In this document: one piece after another, positions 41,713 through 50,335 of the stretch
Numbering within the stretch: the stretch's first letter is position 1
Layout: each line of letters starts with the position of its first letter
Made by a program: the position numbers and the translations under genes
The notes under the pieces: generated by a model
The model's input: only the letters and a program-made list of their open reading frames with translations
Databases searched by the model: none
What the model was told of the DNA's origin: nothing
Source of the DNA: DAIDJD01 sp035485275
GTDB lineage: Bacteria > Oederibacteriota > JAJYGY01 > DAIDJD01
Length of the DNA stretch: 64,000 nucleotides
Assembly: GCA_035485275.1 (NCBI GenBank)
Contig: DATHOE010000034.1
Span: 62,001 to 126,000, forward strand
Direction of reading: 5' to 3'

Positions 41713-43161
41713 ATGAAACCCATGCAATCTAGCGCAGCGGCCGTGGACGTGGATCCGGCCGATCAATCCTGGGTGGAGGGGAACAAGACCCTCGGCCAAG
41801 TCACCAAGGACATCGGCGACCACCTCGACGGCAAGCCCGGCGAGTGGTGGTGGATCGGGTTCGGCATCTCGCTCCTGGCCCTGGGCCTGGGCGGCTTCTG
41901 CATCGTCTACCTCATGTTCACGGGCATCGGCTGTTTCGGCCTGAACAAGACCATCGGCTGGGCCTTTGAGATCACCAACTTCGTGTTCTGGGTGGGTATC
42001 GGCCACGCCGGCACGCTGATCAGCGCCATCCTCTACCTGCTGCGGCAGCGCTGGCGGACCGCGGTGAACCGTTCCGCCGAGGCCATGACGCTCATCGCGG
42101 TCATGTGCGCGGGCCTGTTCCCGCTCATGCACATGGGCCGGCCCTGGTTCTTCTTCTACCTGGCCCCCTACCCCAACACCCGCGGCTCCCTGTGGATGAA
42201 CTTCCGCTCGCCGCTGGTCTGGGACATGCTCGCCATCTCCACCTACTTCACGGTCTCGCTGGTCTTCTGGTACCTGGGCCTGATCCCCGACCTGGCCACG
42301 CTGCGCGACCGGGCCAAGGGCGTGAAGAAGTTCATCTACGGCATCTTCAGCTTCGGCTGGGACGGCTCCAGCCGGACCTGGAAGCACTACGAGCTGGTCT
42401 ACCTGATCCTGGCCGGCCTGGCCACGCCCCTGGTGCTGTCCGTGCACTCGGTGGTGAGCTCGGACTTCGCCACCTCGCTGATCCCGGGCTGGCACACCAC
42501 CATCTTCCCGCCCTACTTCGTGGCCGGCGCCATCTTCTCCGGCTTCGCCATGGTCCTGACCCTCATGCTGGTCGCCCGCAAGACCATGCACTTCGAGGAG
42601 TACATCACCCTGCGCCACATCGAGGCCATGACCAAGGTGATGCTCCTGACCTCCATGATCGTGGGCCTGGCCTACATGACAGAGTTCTTCATCGCCTGGT
42701 ACTCCGGCGACCGCTACGAGCAGCAGCACTTCCTGGTCCGCTTCCTGGGCCCATACGGCTGGTGGGCCTTCATCATGTACGGCTGCAACATGGTCATCCC
42801 CCAGGTGCTCTGGTTCAAGGCGGTCCGGCGCAACCTGCTCCTGGTCTTCATCATCACGCTCAGCACGAACGTGGGCATGTGGTTCGAGCGCTGGGTGATC
42901 ATCGTCAGCTCCCTGCAGACGGACTTCCTGCCCTCCAGCTGGGAGCACTACCACCCCACGCCCTTCGACTACGGCGTCACGCTGGGCAGCTTCGGGCTCT
43001 TCTTCACCGTGTTCCTGCTCTTCGCGCGCTTCCTGCCCATGATCGCCATCGCGGAGATCAAGCACGAGGTCGCCCACGGCGGCGCCCCCCACGGCGAGCA
43101 TGAGGCCCACGGGGCCCACGCCGCAGCCGCGCTGCCGCGCGCCGAAGCGGAGGCCGTATGA
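41713..43161 (+). CDS. actC: Alternative complex III subunit ActC, NrfD/PsrC-type quinol-binding membrane protein
   Basis: A 482-residue polytopic subunit of about ten helices, which binds menaquinol/ubiquinol beside ActB. Typical ActC features include GIGHAGTLISAIL, LFPLMHMGRPW, SSDFATSLIPGWH and FFIAWYSGD. A start at 41722 rather than 41713 is possible, since GAGGAA is better spaced from it. The C-terminal ~35 residues are His/Ala/Gly-rich. The stop overlaps actD by four bases. Confidence 0.93.
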   Translation: MKPMQSSAAAVDVDPADQSWVEGNKTLGQVTKDIGDHLDGKPGEWWWIGFGISLLALGLGGFCIVYLMFTGIGCFGLNKTIGWAFEITNFVFWVGIGHAGTLISAILYLLRQRWRTAVNRSAEAMTLIAVMCAGLFPLMHMGRPWFFFYLAPYPNTRGSLWMNFRSPLVWDMLAISTYFTVSLVFWYLGLIPDLATLRDRAKGVKKFIYGIFSFGWDGSSRTWKHYELVYLILAGLATPLVLSVHSVVSSDFATSLIPGWHTTIFPPYFVAGAIFSGFAMVLTLMLVARKTMHFEEYITLRHIEAMTKVMLLTSMIVGLAYMTEFFIAWYSGDRYEQQHFLVRFLGPYGWWAFIMYGCNMVIPQVLWFKAVRRNLLLVFIITLSTNVGMWFERWVIIVSSLQTDFLPSSWEHYHPTPFDYGVTLGSFGLFFTVFLLFARFLPMIAIAEIKHEVAHGGAPHGEHEAHGAHAAAALPRAEAEAV

Positions 43162-43688
43162 CGCGCCGTTTCGTGGTCGGCTACTTCGAGGCGGACTCCG
43201 CGGCGATCAAGGCCGTCAAGGCCCTGCGCGCGGAAGGCTGGCAGATCTACGACGTCTTCACGCCCTACCCCGTGCCGGGCATGGACGAGGCCATGGACCT
43301 GCCCCATTCCTTCCTGGGCTGGGTGGCCTTCATCAACGGCATGGGCGGGGCCCTGGGCATGCTGGCCCTGGCGCTCTTCGTGTCCGTGATCGCCTGGCCG
43401 CTGAACGTCGGCGGCCGCCCCGACGCGTCCATACCCGCCTTCTTCCCGCCGGTCTTCGAGGCGGGGGTCCTGAGCGCGGGGGTGACCGTGGTCCTGGCCC
43501 TGTTCTGGGTCTGCGACCTCTGGCCGGGGAAGACCGCCAAGCTGGACCTGCCCCGCAGCACGGACGACCGTTTCGCGGTGGTGCTGGACGCCGACCAGTC
43601 CCCCCACGCGGGCGACAGGATCATCGGCGCGCTGAAAGCCCAAGGCGCGGTCGAAGTGGGTGAACAATCCGTCCGGGAGGCGCTGTGA
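43158..43688 (+). CDS. actD: Alternative complex III subunit ActD (DUF3341)
   Basis: A 176-residue subunit with two membrane helices (residues ~55-78 and ~98-122) and a small cytoplasmic N-terminal domain containing YDVFTPYPVPGMDEAM, the family signature. It pads the membrane part of ACIII and has no redox cofactor. ATGA overlap with actC and GTGA overlap with actE show tight coupling. Confidence 0.92.
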   Translation: MTRRFVVGYFEADSAAIKAVKALRAEGWQIYDVFTPYPVPGMDEAMDLPHSFLGWVAFINGMGGALGMLALALFVSVIAWPLNVGGRPDASIPAFFPPVFEAGVLSAGVTVVLALFWVCDLWPGKTAKLDLPRSTDDRFAVVLDADQSPHAGDRIIGALKAQGAVEVGEQSVREAL

Positions 43689-44995
43689 ACAAGTGGGGCT
43701 TCCTGAACATACTCTTGGCGGGCGCTCTGGCTTTCGTGCTGCTGCTGCTGGCGGCCATGCACACCAACCCCAACAAGCGCAACCATTACTGGCTCCAGGG
43801 CATGGACGAGAGCCCGGCGCCGGCGGACTTCTCGGACAACCCCAATTTCGCCAACGGCCAGACCCTGCAGATGCCCCCGGACGGGACCCTGGCGCAGGGG
43901 GAGCAGCGCTATCCCTACGCCGGCGGCATGGACGAAGCCATCCGCGCGGGCAAGGCCCTCAAGAACCCCCTCGACCCCAACGACCCGCAGGTCCTGCTGA
44001 GGGGCAAGATCCTGTTCGAGCGCAACTGCATGCCCTGCCACGGCGTGGCCGGGCGCGGGGACGGCCTGGTCACGGCCGCCCGCCGCGCGGGCGGCTTCCC
44101 GCCGCCCCCCAGCCTGCTGGCGGCCCACGCCAAGGGGCTTCCGGACGGCTACATCTACAACTACATCTCCCGCGGCGGCATCCTGATGCCCTCCTACGGT
44201 GCCCAGATCAACCCCCAGGAGCGCTGGAAGGTGGTCTCCTGGGTCCGGCACATGCAGAAGAGCTTCCCCGAGGCCCTGCCCGCCACGGGCACGGCGCAGG
44301 CCAACGACGAGGCGGGACTGGTGCCCTCCACGACCCCCGGCTTTGACTACGACGGCCAGCCTCCGGTCGACGAGATCGAGGCCAACGAGGCCCTGCAGCA
44401 GGCCACCATCGAGAACCGGGGCGAAGCCTCGGAGACCGACATGCCCCCGGCCATGGTGGCAGCGGCGGCGGCCGCCGCCGCGGCGTCAGCCGGGGCCGGA
44501 GGGGGCACCCCCTGGCAGCAGGCCCTCGTGGTCATCAACAAGAACGACTGCTTCACCTGCCACAACCCGGACCACAAGGTCATCGGGCCGGCCTTCAAGG
44601 ACGTGGCCAAGCGCTACTACAGCCGGCAGCCCGGCATCATCCCGATCCTGGTGGCGAAGGTCAAAGCGGGAGGCGCGGGCAACTGGGGCCAGGTGCCCAT
44701 GGCGGCGCACCCCAACACCTCGGACGCGGACCTGACGACCATCGTGAAGGGCATCCTTTATCTGGCCGACCCCAAGGGCAAGGGGACCAGCTCCATGGCC
44801 CCGAGCATGAAGCGGGTCATGGAACTGGTCCATTCCGGGGCGCCCATCCACTGCCCCGCCCTGGGCGCCGAAGCCATCAACGGCCCGGCCTTCCTGACCG
44901 AGCGCGAGCCCCTGCAGGCCGAAGTGCGGCGCGTCAGCGGCCCGGACCTGGCCGCCCTGGGCCCAGGATCCGTTGACCAGGAGACGAAACCATGA
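43685..44995 (+). CDS. actE: Alternative complex III subunit ActE fused to a second cytochrome c domain
   Basis: A 436-residue dihaem protein; canonical ActE is monohaem and ~180-230 residues. It has an N-terminal membrane anchor (residues ~6-26), first haem CMPCH near residue 117 with axial Met in GILMPSYG, an acidic stretch and an Ala-rich linker (~255-275). The second, class I c551-like haem CFTCH is near residue 290 with the pattern VIGPAFKDVA and axial Met in GQVPMAAHP. A ~75-residue tail follows. The second domain may deliver electrons directly to an oxidase. The start is GTG 43685, overlapping actD. No frameshift is needed for the fusion. Confidence 0.88.
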   Translation: MNKWGFLNILLAGALAFVLLLLAAMHTNPNKRNHYWLQGMDESPAPADFSDNPNFANGQTLQMPPDGTLAQGEQRYPYAGGMDEAIRAGKALKNPLDPNDPQVLLRGKILFERNCMPCHGVAGRGDGLVTAARRAGGFPPPPSLLAAHAKGLPDGYIYNYISRGGILMPSYGAQINPQERWKVVSWVRHMQKSFPEALPATGTAQANDEAGLVPSTTPGFDYDGQPPVDEIEANEALQQATIENRGEASETDMPPAMVAAAAAAAAASAGAGGGTPWQQALVVINKNDCFTCHNPDHKVIGPAFKDVAKRYYSRQPGIIPILVAKVKAGGAGNWGQVPMAAHPNTSDADLTTIVKGILYLADPKGKGTSSMAPSMKRVMELVHSGAPIHCPALGAEAINGPAFLTEREPLQAEVRRVSGPDLAALGPGSVDQETKP

Positions 44996-46158
44996 GCGAG
45001 GCCGCCTTGCCTAAAGATCTGCTTTCCCCGGGCCGGAAGCGCGGCCTCCTGGCCCTGGTGGTCCTGGGGGTCGTGACCCTGCTGATTGGGGCCGCCATGG
45101 ACTGCGCCGGGGTCTATTCCGGGGTCCTGATCGGCTTCCTGTTCATCATCGACCTGGGCCTCGGCGGGGTCCTCTTCGTCGTGATCAACAACGCCGCGGC
45201 CGCGCGCTGGGACGCCGTTTTTCGGCGCGTCCCGGAGGCCATGGCCACCACCCTGCTGGGCAGCGCCGGCCTGGTCCTGGTCTTCCTGTGGGCCGTCAGC
45301 CACGTCTATCCCTGGGCCCGGCCGGGCTTCATGGACAACCCGATCCCGGAGCTGGCCGGCAAGAAGGACTGGCTGAGCGTGGGCTCCTTCTCCTCGCGCG
45401 CCCTGGTCTACGTGGCCATCTGGACGGGCATGCTGTGCGTCATCCTGCGCAAGTACTGGGCCCAGGACCGCGACGGCGTCGACCGCACCACGATCATCCG
45501 CAGGCTGTCCATGCTCTTCCTGGTCCTCTTCGCCTACAGCTTCTCGCTGGCCTGCTTCGACTGGCTCATGTCCCTGGAGCCGACCTGGTACAGCGCCATC
45601 TTCGCCGTCTATTGCTTCGGCGGCGTCATGCAATGCGGGCTGGCGGTCACGCTCCTCCTGGTCCTGTACCTGGACGCGAAGGGCGTCTTCCAGGACAAGC
45701 TGCGGGAACAGCACCTGCACGACCTGGGCAAGTGGATGTTCGCCTGGAGCGTCTTCTGGGCCTACATCTGGTTCTTCCAGTACATGCTCACCTGGTACGC
45801 GGACCTGCCCGGCGAGAACCAGTATTACCTTTTGCGCTCCGGGCACTGGGCGTGGATGATGGTGGCGGTGGTGGTCGGGCGCTTCGCGGTGCCCTTCTTC
45901 GGGCTGGCCTCCCAGCGGGTGAAGAAGGACCGGCGGGTGCTGGCGACGGTGGCCGCGGTCGTGATCTTCGCGCAGTGGCTGGACCTGGTCCTGATGGTCC
46001 TGCCCTCCCAGGGCACGATGCGCAACCCTTTCGCCCTGCTGCTGCCCCTCGCGACGGGGGCCGGCTTCGTGCTGCTGTTCTTCAGGGCCTTCCGCGGCCG
46101 GCCCGCCCTGCGCCCGGCGGACGCGGCCATGGCATACAGCAGCCGCTATCTGACCTAG
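44992..46158 (+). CDS. actF: Alternative complex III subunit ActF
   Basis: A 388-residue polytopic membrane subunit of about ten helices, a distant paralogue of ActC. Recognised by VSHVYPWARPGFM, FDWLMSLEPTWYSAIFAVY and GKWMFAWSVFWAYIWFFQY, all typical of ActF. It overlaps actE by four bases. No caa3 or other oxidase genes follow; tatA is next after 34 bases. Confidence 0.92.
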   Translation: MSEAALPKDLLSPGRKRGLLALVVLGVVTLLIGAAMDCAGVYSGVLIGFLFIIDLGLGGVLFVVINNAAAARWDAVFRRVPEAMATTLLGSAGLVLVFLWAVSHVYPWARPGFMDNPIPELAGKKDWLSVGSFSSRALVYVAIWTGMLCVILRKYWAQDRDGVDRTTIIRRLSMLFLVLFAYSFSLACFDWLMSLEPTWYSAIFAVYCFGGVMQCGLAVTLLLVLYLDAKGVFQDKLREQHLHDLGKWMFAWSVFWAYIWFFQYMLTWYADLPGENQYYLLRSGHWAWMMVAVVVGRFAVPFFGLASQRVKKDRRVLATVAAVVIFAQWLDLVLMVLPSQGTMRNPFALLLPLATGAGFVLLFFRAFRGRPALRPADAAMAYSSRYLT

Positions 46159-46161
46159 AAT
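46133..46161 (+). promoter_or_regulatory. Candidate promoter for tatAC
   Basis: CATACA, a 17-base spacer and TAGAAT at the actF stop. A short GGGC-N6-GCCC stem followed by CTTTTTT at 46163-46183 lies between it and tatA, and might act as a weak terminator for act transcripts. Confidence 0.35.
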
Positions 46162-46192
46162 GGGCTGTGAGGCCCCTTTTTAAGAGGTTGTC

Positions 46193-46420
46193 ATGGGAGA
46201 CATAGGTTTTCCGGAATTGATGGTCATCTTGGTGATCGCCCTGGTGCTCTTCGGGGGCGGGAAGCTGCCCGAGGTGGGCCGCTCCCTGGGATCGGCGATC
46301 CGCGAGTTCAAGAACGCCATGCGGGACGTGGATCCGACCAAGGACGTGAAGGCGGACGCCAAGCTGGTGGACGCCAAGGTCGTGGACAAGGACAGTGGTT
46401 CAAAAGACCAGCACGCCTGA
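46193..46420 (+). CDS. tatA: Sec-independent translocase protein TatA
   Basis: A 75-residue TatA/E. A short membrane helix (residues ~5-20, FPELMVILVIALVLFGGGKLPE) is followed by an amphipathic helix with FKNAMRDVD and a charged tail. It polymerises to form the Tat export channel for folded proteins. It overlaps tatC by 26 bases. No tatB is present, so a minimal TatAC system is likely unless a second gene is elsewhere. Confidence 0.93.
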   Translation: MGDIGFPELMVILVIALVLFGGGKLPEVGRSLGSAIREFKNAMRDVDPTKDVKADAKLVDAKVVDKDSGSKDQHA

Positions 46421-47132
46421 GGATCCCACCCTCTTTGAGCACCTGTTCGAGATACGCACCCGGCTGATCCGCTGCCTGGCGGTCTTCCTCGGCGCGAGCC
46501 TTGTTTGTTACCTGCGCGCCGGGGACATGTTCGACTTCCTTGCCGCGCCTGCGGAGGGCCATCTGGTCTTCACCCACCCGGTGGGCGCCATGATGGCCTA
46601 CATGAAGCTCGGCTTCATGGCGGGCCTGATCGTCTCCTCCCCCTATATTTTCTACCAGGTCTTCGCCTTCCTGCAGCCGGCCATGAACCCGGCCTGGCGC
46701 CGCACCGTGACCCTCAGCCTCGTGGTCGGCTACCTCCTGTTCGGCCTGGGGGTGGCCTTCTCCCTCAAGACCCTGCCCCTGGCCATGCATTTCCTGCTGT
46801 CCTACGCCCGTCCCGGCCTGCAGGCCATGATCAACGTGGACCAGTACTTCAGCTTCGTCTTCCTGATCACCTTCGGCAGCGGCTTCGCCTTCGAGATGCC
46901 CCTATTGATGTATTTCCTGGCCGCGGGAGGCTTCATCAGCAGCGCCACCCTGGTCAAGCAGTGGCGCATGGCAATCATGGCCTGCCTGATCCTGGGGGCC
47001 GTGATCTGCCCCACGCCGGACCTGGTGACCTGGGCCCTGGTGTGCCTGCCCCTCTTCGGGCTCTACCTGGTCAGCATCGGGGTGGTGCGCTGGGCCGAGG
47101 GGGCGCGGAGGAAGCGCGTGGAGACGGCCTAG
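46395..47132 (+). CDS. tatC: Sec-independent translocase protein TatC
   Basis: A 245-residue, six-helix receptor for twin-arginine signals. Conserved blocks: FEHLFEIRTRLIRC near residue 14, SPYIFYQVFAFLQPAM, FGSGFAFEMPLLMYF and GAVICPTPDLVTW with the second-loop Pro/Asp. It binds the signal peptide and recruits TatA. The start is GTG 46395 inside tatA. Its place behind actF fits a need to export the cofactor-loaded ActB. Confidence 0.93.
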   Translation: MVQKTSTPEDPTLFEHLFEIRTRLIRCLAVFLGASLVCYLRAGDMFDFLAAPAEGHLVFTHPVGAMMAYMKLGFMAGLIVSSPYIFYQVFAFLQPAMNPAWRRTVTLSLVVGYLLFGLGVAFSLKTLPLAMHFLLSYARPGLQAMINVDQYFSFVFLITFGSGFAFEMPLLMYFLAAGGFISSATLVKQWRMAIMACLILGAVICPTPDLVTWALVCLPLFGLYLVSIGVVRWAEGARRKRVETA

Positions 47133-47219
47133 GCAAACGTTTTTCCGGCGTGCATCAAGCGGGACGGAACTTGTGCGTAATGTGGTTTGGGACGGTAGCG
47201 GTGACGGCGGAAGCTTGCG

Positions 47220-48326
47220 CTAAGGGAAGACGGTTTTTGCGAACCATTTTTTGAACTCATCGGTGCGCCTCTCAAAGAGCCACCAAACCAATGTCGCGTA
47301 GCATAGGACCACGCCGCAGACAGCGGCGTAGCCCAGGTAGCCTTCCAGCGTCGGCTGGCTCTTGTGGGGCAGCCTGAAGGCGTAGAAATAGAACGCCAGC
47401 AAAGGGAAATGGACCGTATAGAGGGTGTAGGAAACATTGGAGAGGTGCGCCGAAACTTGTTGGTACAGGGAAGGCCCTTTTTTCGCCGACGACAGGAAAG
47501 GCAGGGTGCACGCGAAGGTCAGCCCCAGGCAGTAGTCGCCGTAGGGAAGGGCGCCGCGCCGGCATAGGATCAGTACGACAAGGAACGCGCCCAATAAGAG
47601 CATGAAAAAAGCTGGGCGCCGCATCAGCGAACTTATGGGGCTTTTTTCCGCGCTAAAGGAGAAAAATCCCATAAGCCAGATGAGGCCCATGAGCACCAAA
47701 CCGGGAGGAAGGACAAATACGCCGACGCAAAACAGAAGAAAATAGACGGTTCTTAGGCTTGGACGGTATTTTGTTTGGAAGGCCAAATAAGCCAAGGGAA
47801 ACAGCAGATAGTACCAAAATTCGTTGGCCAAGCTCCATAAGGGCACGTTGCTGCCGAAAACCGGACCGGTGATATTTTGCAGAAAAAACAGGGTCCTGAG
47901 GAACGCAGTGGCGCTGAGGTCGAAGGAGGTTTGGTCGCCGCTATTCACGAGCCGCGTATACTCCCCCAGATAGCCCTTCGGCCCCAGGGAAAGGCCCGTT
48001 CGATCCCAGAAAAAGGTCAGGACGAGGGCAGGAACGAGGACCATCCACAGGCGGCACATCCGGTTTAGGCCGTATTGACGCCATGTCCAACGGTCGGCGG
48101 CGACCGAATTCGCCACCGCCCCACCCACAAAGTACCCGCTCAATACGAAGAAAACGATGACCGCCTGGTGCCCGAGCCCGGTGAGGAAATAAAAAAAGGC
48201 GGTGAACGCATTGGGGGCGCCGATTTCCGGATAATCCACGAAGAAAAATCCCCGGGCATGGCCAAAGGCCACCGCCAAGGCTGCCCCTCCCCTGATCAGA
48301 TCCAGATGAGAATTTCTCTCGGCCAT
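47220..48326 (-). CDS. Acyltransferase family 3 (OafA-like) membrane protein
   Basis: A 368-residue protein with ~10 hydrophobic helices. It starts with the family pattern LDLIRGGAALAVAFGHA, where Arg and His are conserved, and keeps VIVFFVLSGYFVGG. These enzymes O-acetylate or O-acylate surface sugars. It begins the lower-G+C polysaccharide region and is transcribed away from the FkbM gene. It is convergent with tatC across 87 bases, where no clear terminator is visible. Confidence 0.85.
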   Translation of the reverse strand: MAERNSHLDLIRGGAALAVAFGHARGFFFVDYPEIGAPNAFTAFFYFLTGLGHQAVIVFFVLSGYFVGGAVANSVAADRWTWRQYGLNRMCRLWMVLVPALVLTFFWDRTGLSLGPKGYLGEYTRLVNSGDQTSFDLSATAFLRTLFFLQNITGPVFGSNVPLWSLANEFWYYLLFPLAYLAFQTKYRPSLRTVYFLLFCVGVFVLPPGLVLMGLIWLMGFFSFSAEKSPISSLMRRPAFFMLLLGAFLVVLILCRRGALPYGDYCLGLTFACTLPFLSSAKKGPSLYQQVSAHLSNVSYTLYTVHFPLLAFYFYAFRLPHKSQPTLEGYLGYAAVCGVVLCYATLVWWLFERRTDEFKKWFAKTVFP

Positions 48327-48464
48327 CGGTTTTCAGCTCGATAATTTTTTAAAAACCTTCGCCATAAAGATCATCGGAGATCGGATAATCCGACAGATAT
48401 TGAGGTCAGGTTCAAGGGGGGTCAACTTGTAATTTAACGCCCAGCGGAGGCCCCGGGCTCGGCG

Positions 48465-48498
48465 TTGACAGCGGGGGGGAGGGGCGCAAAAATATACT
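48465..48498 (+). promoter_or_regulatory. Candidate promoter region for the FkbM gene
   Basis: TTGACA is followed at 17 bases by AAAAAT and at 22 bases by TATACT. The first spacing is canonical but its -10 is weak; the second -10 is better but too far. The 222-base gap upstream is AT-richer than its surroundings and holds no gene. Confidence 0.35.
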
Positions 48499-48548
48499 GG
48501 TACTTTGGCCCTCAGATCGGGCTGCTTTGATGCATTGGAGCGGGGACA

Positions 48549-49448
48549 ATGGGATTTTTTGGAAGCCTGAATTTTGTCGTGAAACATCCGTTCAACCAGG
48601 GACATTCCTTTTCTGCGGTCAAAAGATACATAAACTGGCAGATCGCCTGCCGCTTGGCGCCCGGCGCCTTGGTTTGCCCGTGGGTGAACGGCACCAAACT
48701 GGTGGCCGGCCCGGGCGACCATGGCGTCACGGGCAACATCTATTGCGGACTGCATGATTTCGAGGACATGGCCTTCGTGCTCCACGCGCTGCGTCCCGAC
48801 GACCTGTTCCTGGACATCGGAGCCAACGCCGGCAGTTACACCGTCCTGGCCTGCGGAGCCGTCGGCGCCAGGGGGATCTGCATCGAGCCGGTCCCCGCCA
48901 CCTTCTCGAAACTGCTCCTGAATATCAGGGTCAACGACCTCGGCGGACGGGTGCGAGCATTGAATGTGGGCGTGTCCGACAAGGCCGGAGTCCTGCTCTT
49001 CAGCACCGCGGAAGACGCGATGAACCATGTGGTCGAGGGGACCAAGGAGGGCACGGTCAGCGTCGAAACTCGGACCCTGGACGCGATCCTGGGCGAAGAG
49101 ACTCCGGCCATCATCAAATTGGACATTGAAGGCTTCGAACTTCCGGCCTTGCGCGGAGGGAGCGCACTGTTTTCCCGTACGGGCCTGCAGGCCGTGATCA
49201 TGGAGCTGAACGGGAGCGGCGAGCGTTACGGCTTCGACGAGAAGGACATCCTGCGCATGATGTCTGAATTCGGCTTTGAACCGGGCCTTTATGTCCCTGA
49301 AACGCGGCGGATAGCGGCCTTGGCGACGCCGAACAGAAAAGGGAACACGCTCTTCGTCCGCGACCGGGACAGGCTCGCCGGCCTGTGCCGGCAGGCCCCG
49401 GCTGTGGAGATATTCGGCGGGACCTATTTACGCCCGCCCAACGCGTAA
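48549..49448 (+). CDS. FkbM-family methyltransferase
   Basis: A 299-residue SAM-dependent O-methyltransferase. Motif I is FLDIGANAGSYTVLA near residue 84; EPVPATFSKL, VETRTLDAIL and IIKLDIEGFELPALRG are the typical FkbM blocks. In polysaccharide loci these enzymes methylate sugar hydroxyls. ATG 48549 has GGGG close upstream. It stands alone, flanked by candidate promoters. Confidence 0.85.
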   Translation: MGFFGSLNFVVKHPFNQGHSFSAVKRYINWQIACRLAPGALVCPWVNGTKLVAGPGDHGVTGNIYCGLHDFEDMAFVLHALRPDDLFLDIGANAGSYTVLACGAVGARGICIEPVPATFSKLLLNIRVNDLGGRVRALNVGVSDKAGVLLFSTAEDAMNHVVEGTKEGTVSVETRTLDAILGEETPAIIKLDIEGFELPALRGGSALFSRTGLQAVIMELNGSGERYGFDEKDILRMMSEFGFEPGLYVPETRRIAALATPNRKGNTLFVRDRDRLAGLCRQAPAVEIFGGTYLRPPNA

Positions 49449-49492
49449 ACGAGTTTTTGGGCGGGCGATTAGCGGAACGCCGTGAAAGGGCT

Positions 49493-49543
49493 TTGAATAT
49501 CCGGGTCGGCCAATATAATAAGGCTCCGGGACGCCGGCCGGAG
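49493..49543 (+). promoter_or_regulatory. Candidate promoter and leader hairpin for the PPP phosphatase
   Basis: TTGAAT, 15 bases, then a perfect TATAAT (49514-49519). Just downstream CTCCGG/CCGGAG (49524-49529 and 49538-49543) can form a 6-bp stem in the leader. Confidence 0.35.
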
Positions 49544-49576
49544 TCCTGACAAAAACGTCGGCAAAGGACTTGGGTT

Positions 49577-50266
49577 GTGCCTGCAGAAGACAAACGCGAC
49601 ATCATCGTGATTCCGGACGTGCATGGCAGGGAGGACGTGCTTGAAGCCATGCTGCGCGCCACCAACTTCGTCGATGGCGAGGGAAGGCTGACGCCGTCCG
49701 ACACATGGCTGGTGCAGCTGGGGGACATCCTGGACCGCGGCCCCCGTCCGCGGGCCTGCGTGGAACGGCTGATGTCCATTCAGCAGCAGGCGCCGTCCCG
49801 GGTGACAGTCCTTAAGGGCAACCATGAGGAGATGGCCCTGCACGCCGACGACCCGGCGGTGAAGCGCCTGTGGCTGCTCAACGGCGGCGGAAGCACCTTG
49901 GACGACTATGAGGGCGAGTTCGAACGCTTTCTTTTGCCAGGCGGGAAACATTATCAATGGCTCGACGGCCTGCCACTTTTTTTCGAGTTCAAGAACGTCC
50001 TGTTTTGCCACGCCGGATTGGGGAAAAAACGGAAGGGGCGCCTGGAGGCCGATGGAGTGCTCTGGGACCGTCCGCCCCTTGAACGAGGACCTTACCGGGC
50101 CGTTGTTTGCGGGCACACGCCCACCGCCAGCGGCCACATTGAGGAGGTCGCGGGGGTCTGGCGCTGCGATCTGGGCTTGGGTCACGGCACGGAAAAGGCC
50201 CTGGAGGTCCTGGTCTTGACCGTGGGCGATTCGACCTTGGCGTCCCGGATAGTGCATTTCACCTAG
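49577..50266 (+). CDS. PPP-family metallophosphatase (serine/threonine phosphatase-like)
   Basis: A 229-residue calcineurin-like enzyme with the three PPP signatures: DVHGR near residue 14, GDILDRGP near 49 and GNHEEM near 77. Later metal-ligand histidines are in FCHAGLG and CGHTPT. Small bacterial members act on phosphoproteins or on diadenosine tetraphosphate; which applies here is not readable. The start is GTG 49577 with AAAGGACTTGG upstream. Location next to a tyrosine-kinase-controlled polysaccharide operon makes regulatory dephosphorylation an attractive but unproven idea. Confidence 0.8.
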   Translation: MPAEDKRDIIVIPDVHGREDVLEAMLRATNFVDGEGRLTPSDTWLVQLGDILDRGPRPRACVERLMSIQQQAPSRVTVLKGNHEEMALHADDPAVKRLWLLNGGGSTLDDYEGEFERFLLPGGKHYQWLDGLPLFFEFKNVLFCHAGLGKKRKGRLEADGVLWDRPPLERGPYRAVVCGHTPTASGHIEEVAGVWRCDLGLGHGTEKALEVLVLTVGDSTLASRIVHFT

Positions 50267-50274
50267 TCCTACCG

Positions 50275-50280
50275 TATAAT
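50275..50280 (+). promoter_or_regulatory. Candidate -10 element for the GT4 gene
   Basis: A perfect TATAAT nine bases after the phosphatase stop, 55 bases before GTG 50336. No convincing -35 is seen. Confidence 0.4.
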
Positions 50281-50335
50281 TGCCCCCGATTTTCCTTGGT
50301 ACCTAAGGTTTTTGAACCGTTCAGGAGATCGAATC

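Noticed and set aside
48465..48498. A strong consensus promoter made of TTGACA and TATACT
   Set aside because: The spacer is 22 bases, too long for sigma-70. I kept it only as a low-confidence candidate with the weaker AAAAAT at 17 bases.
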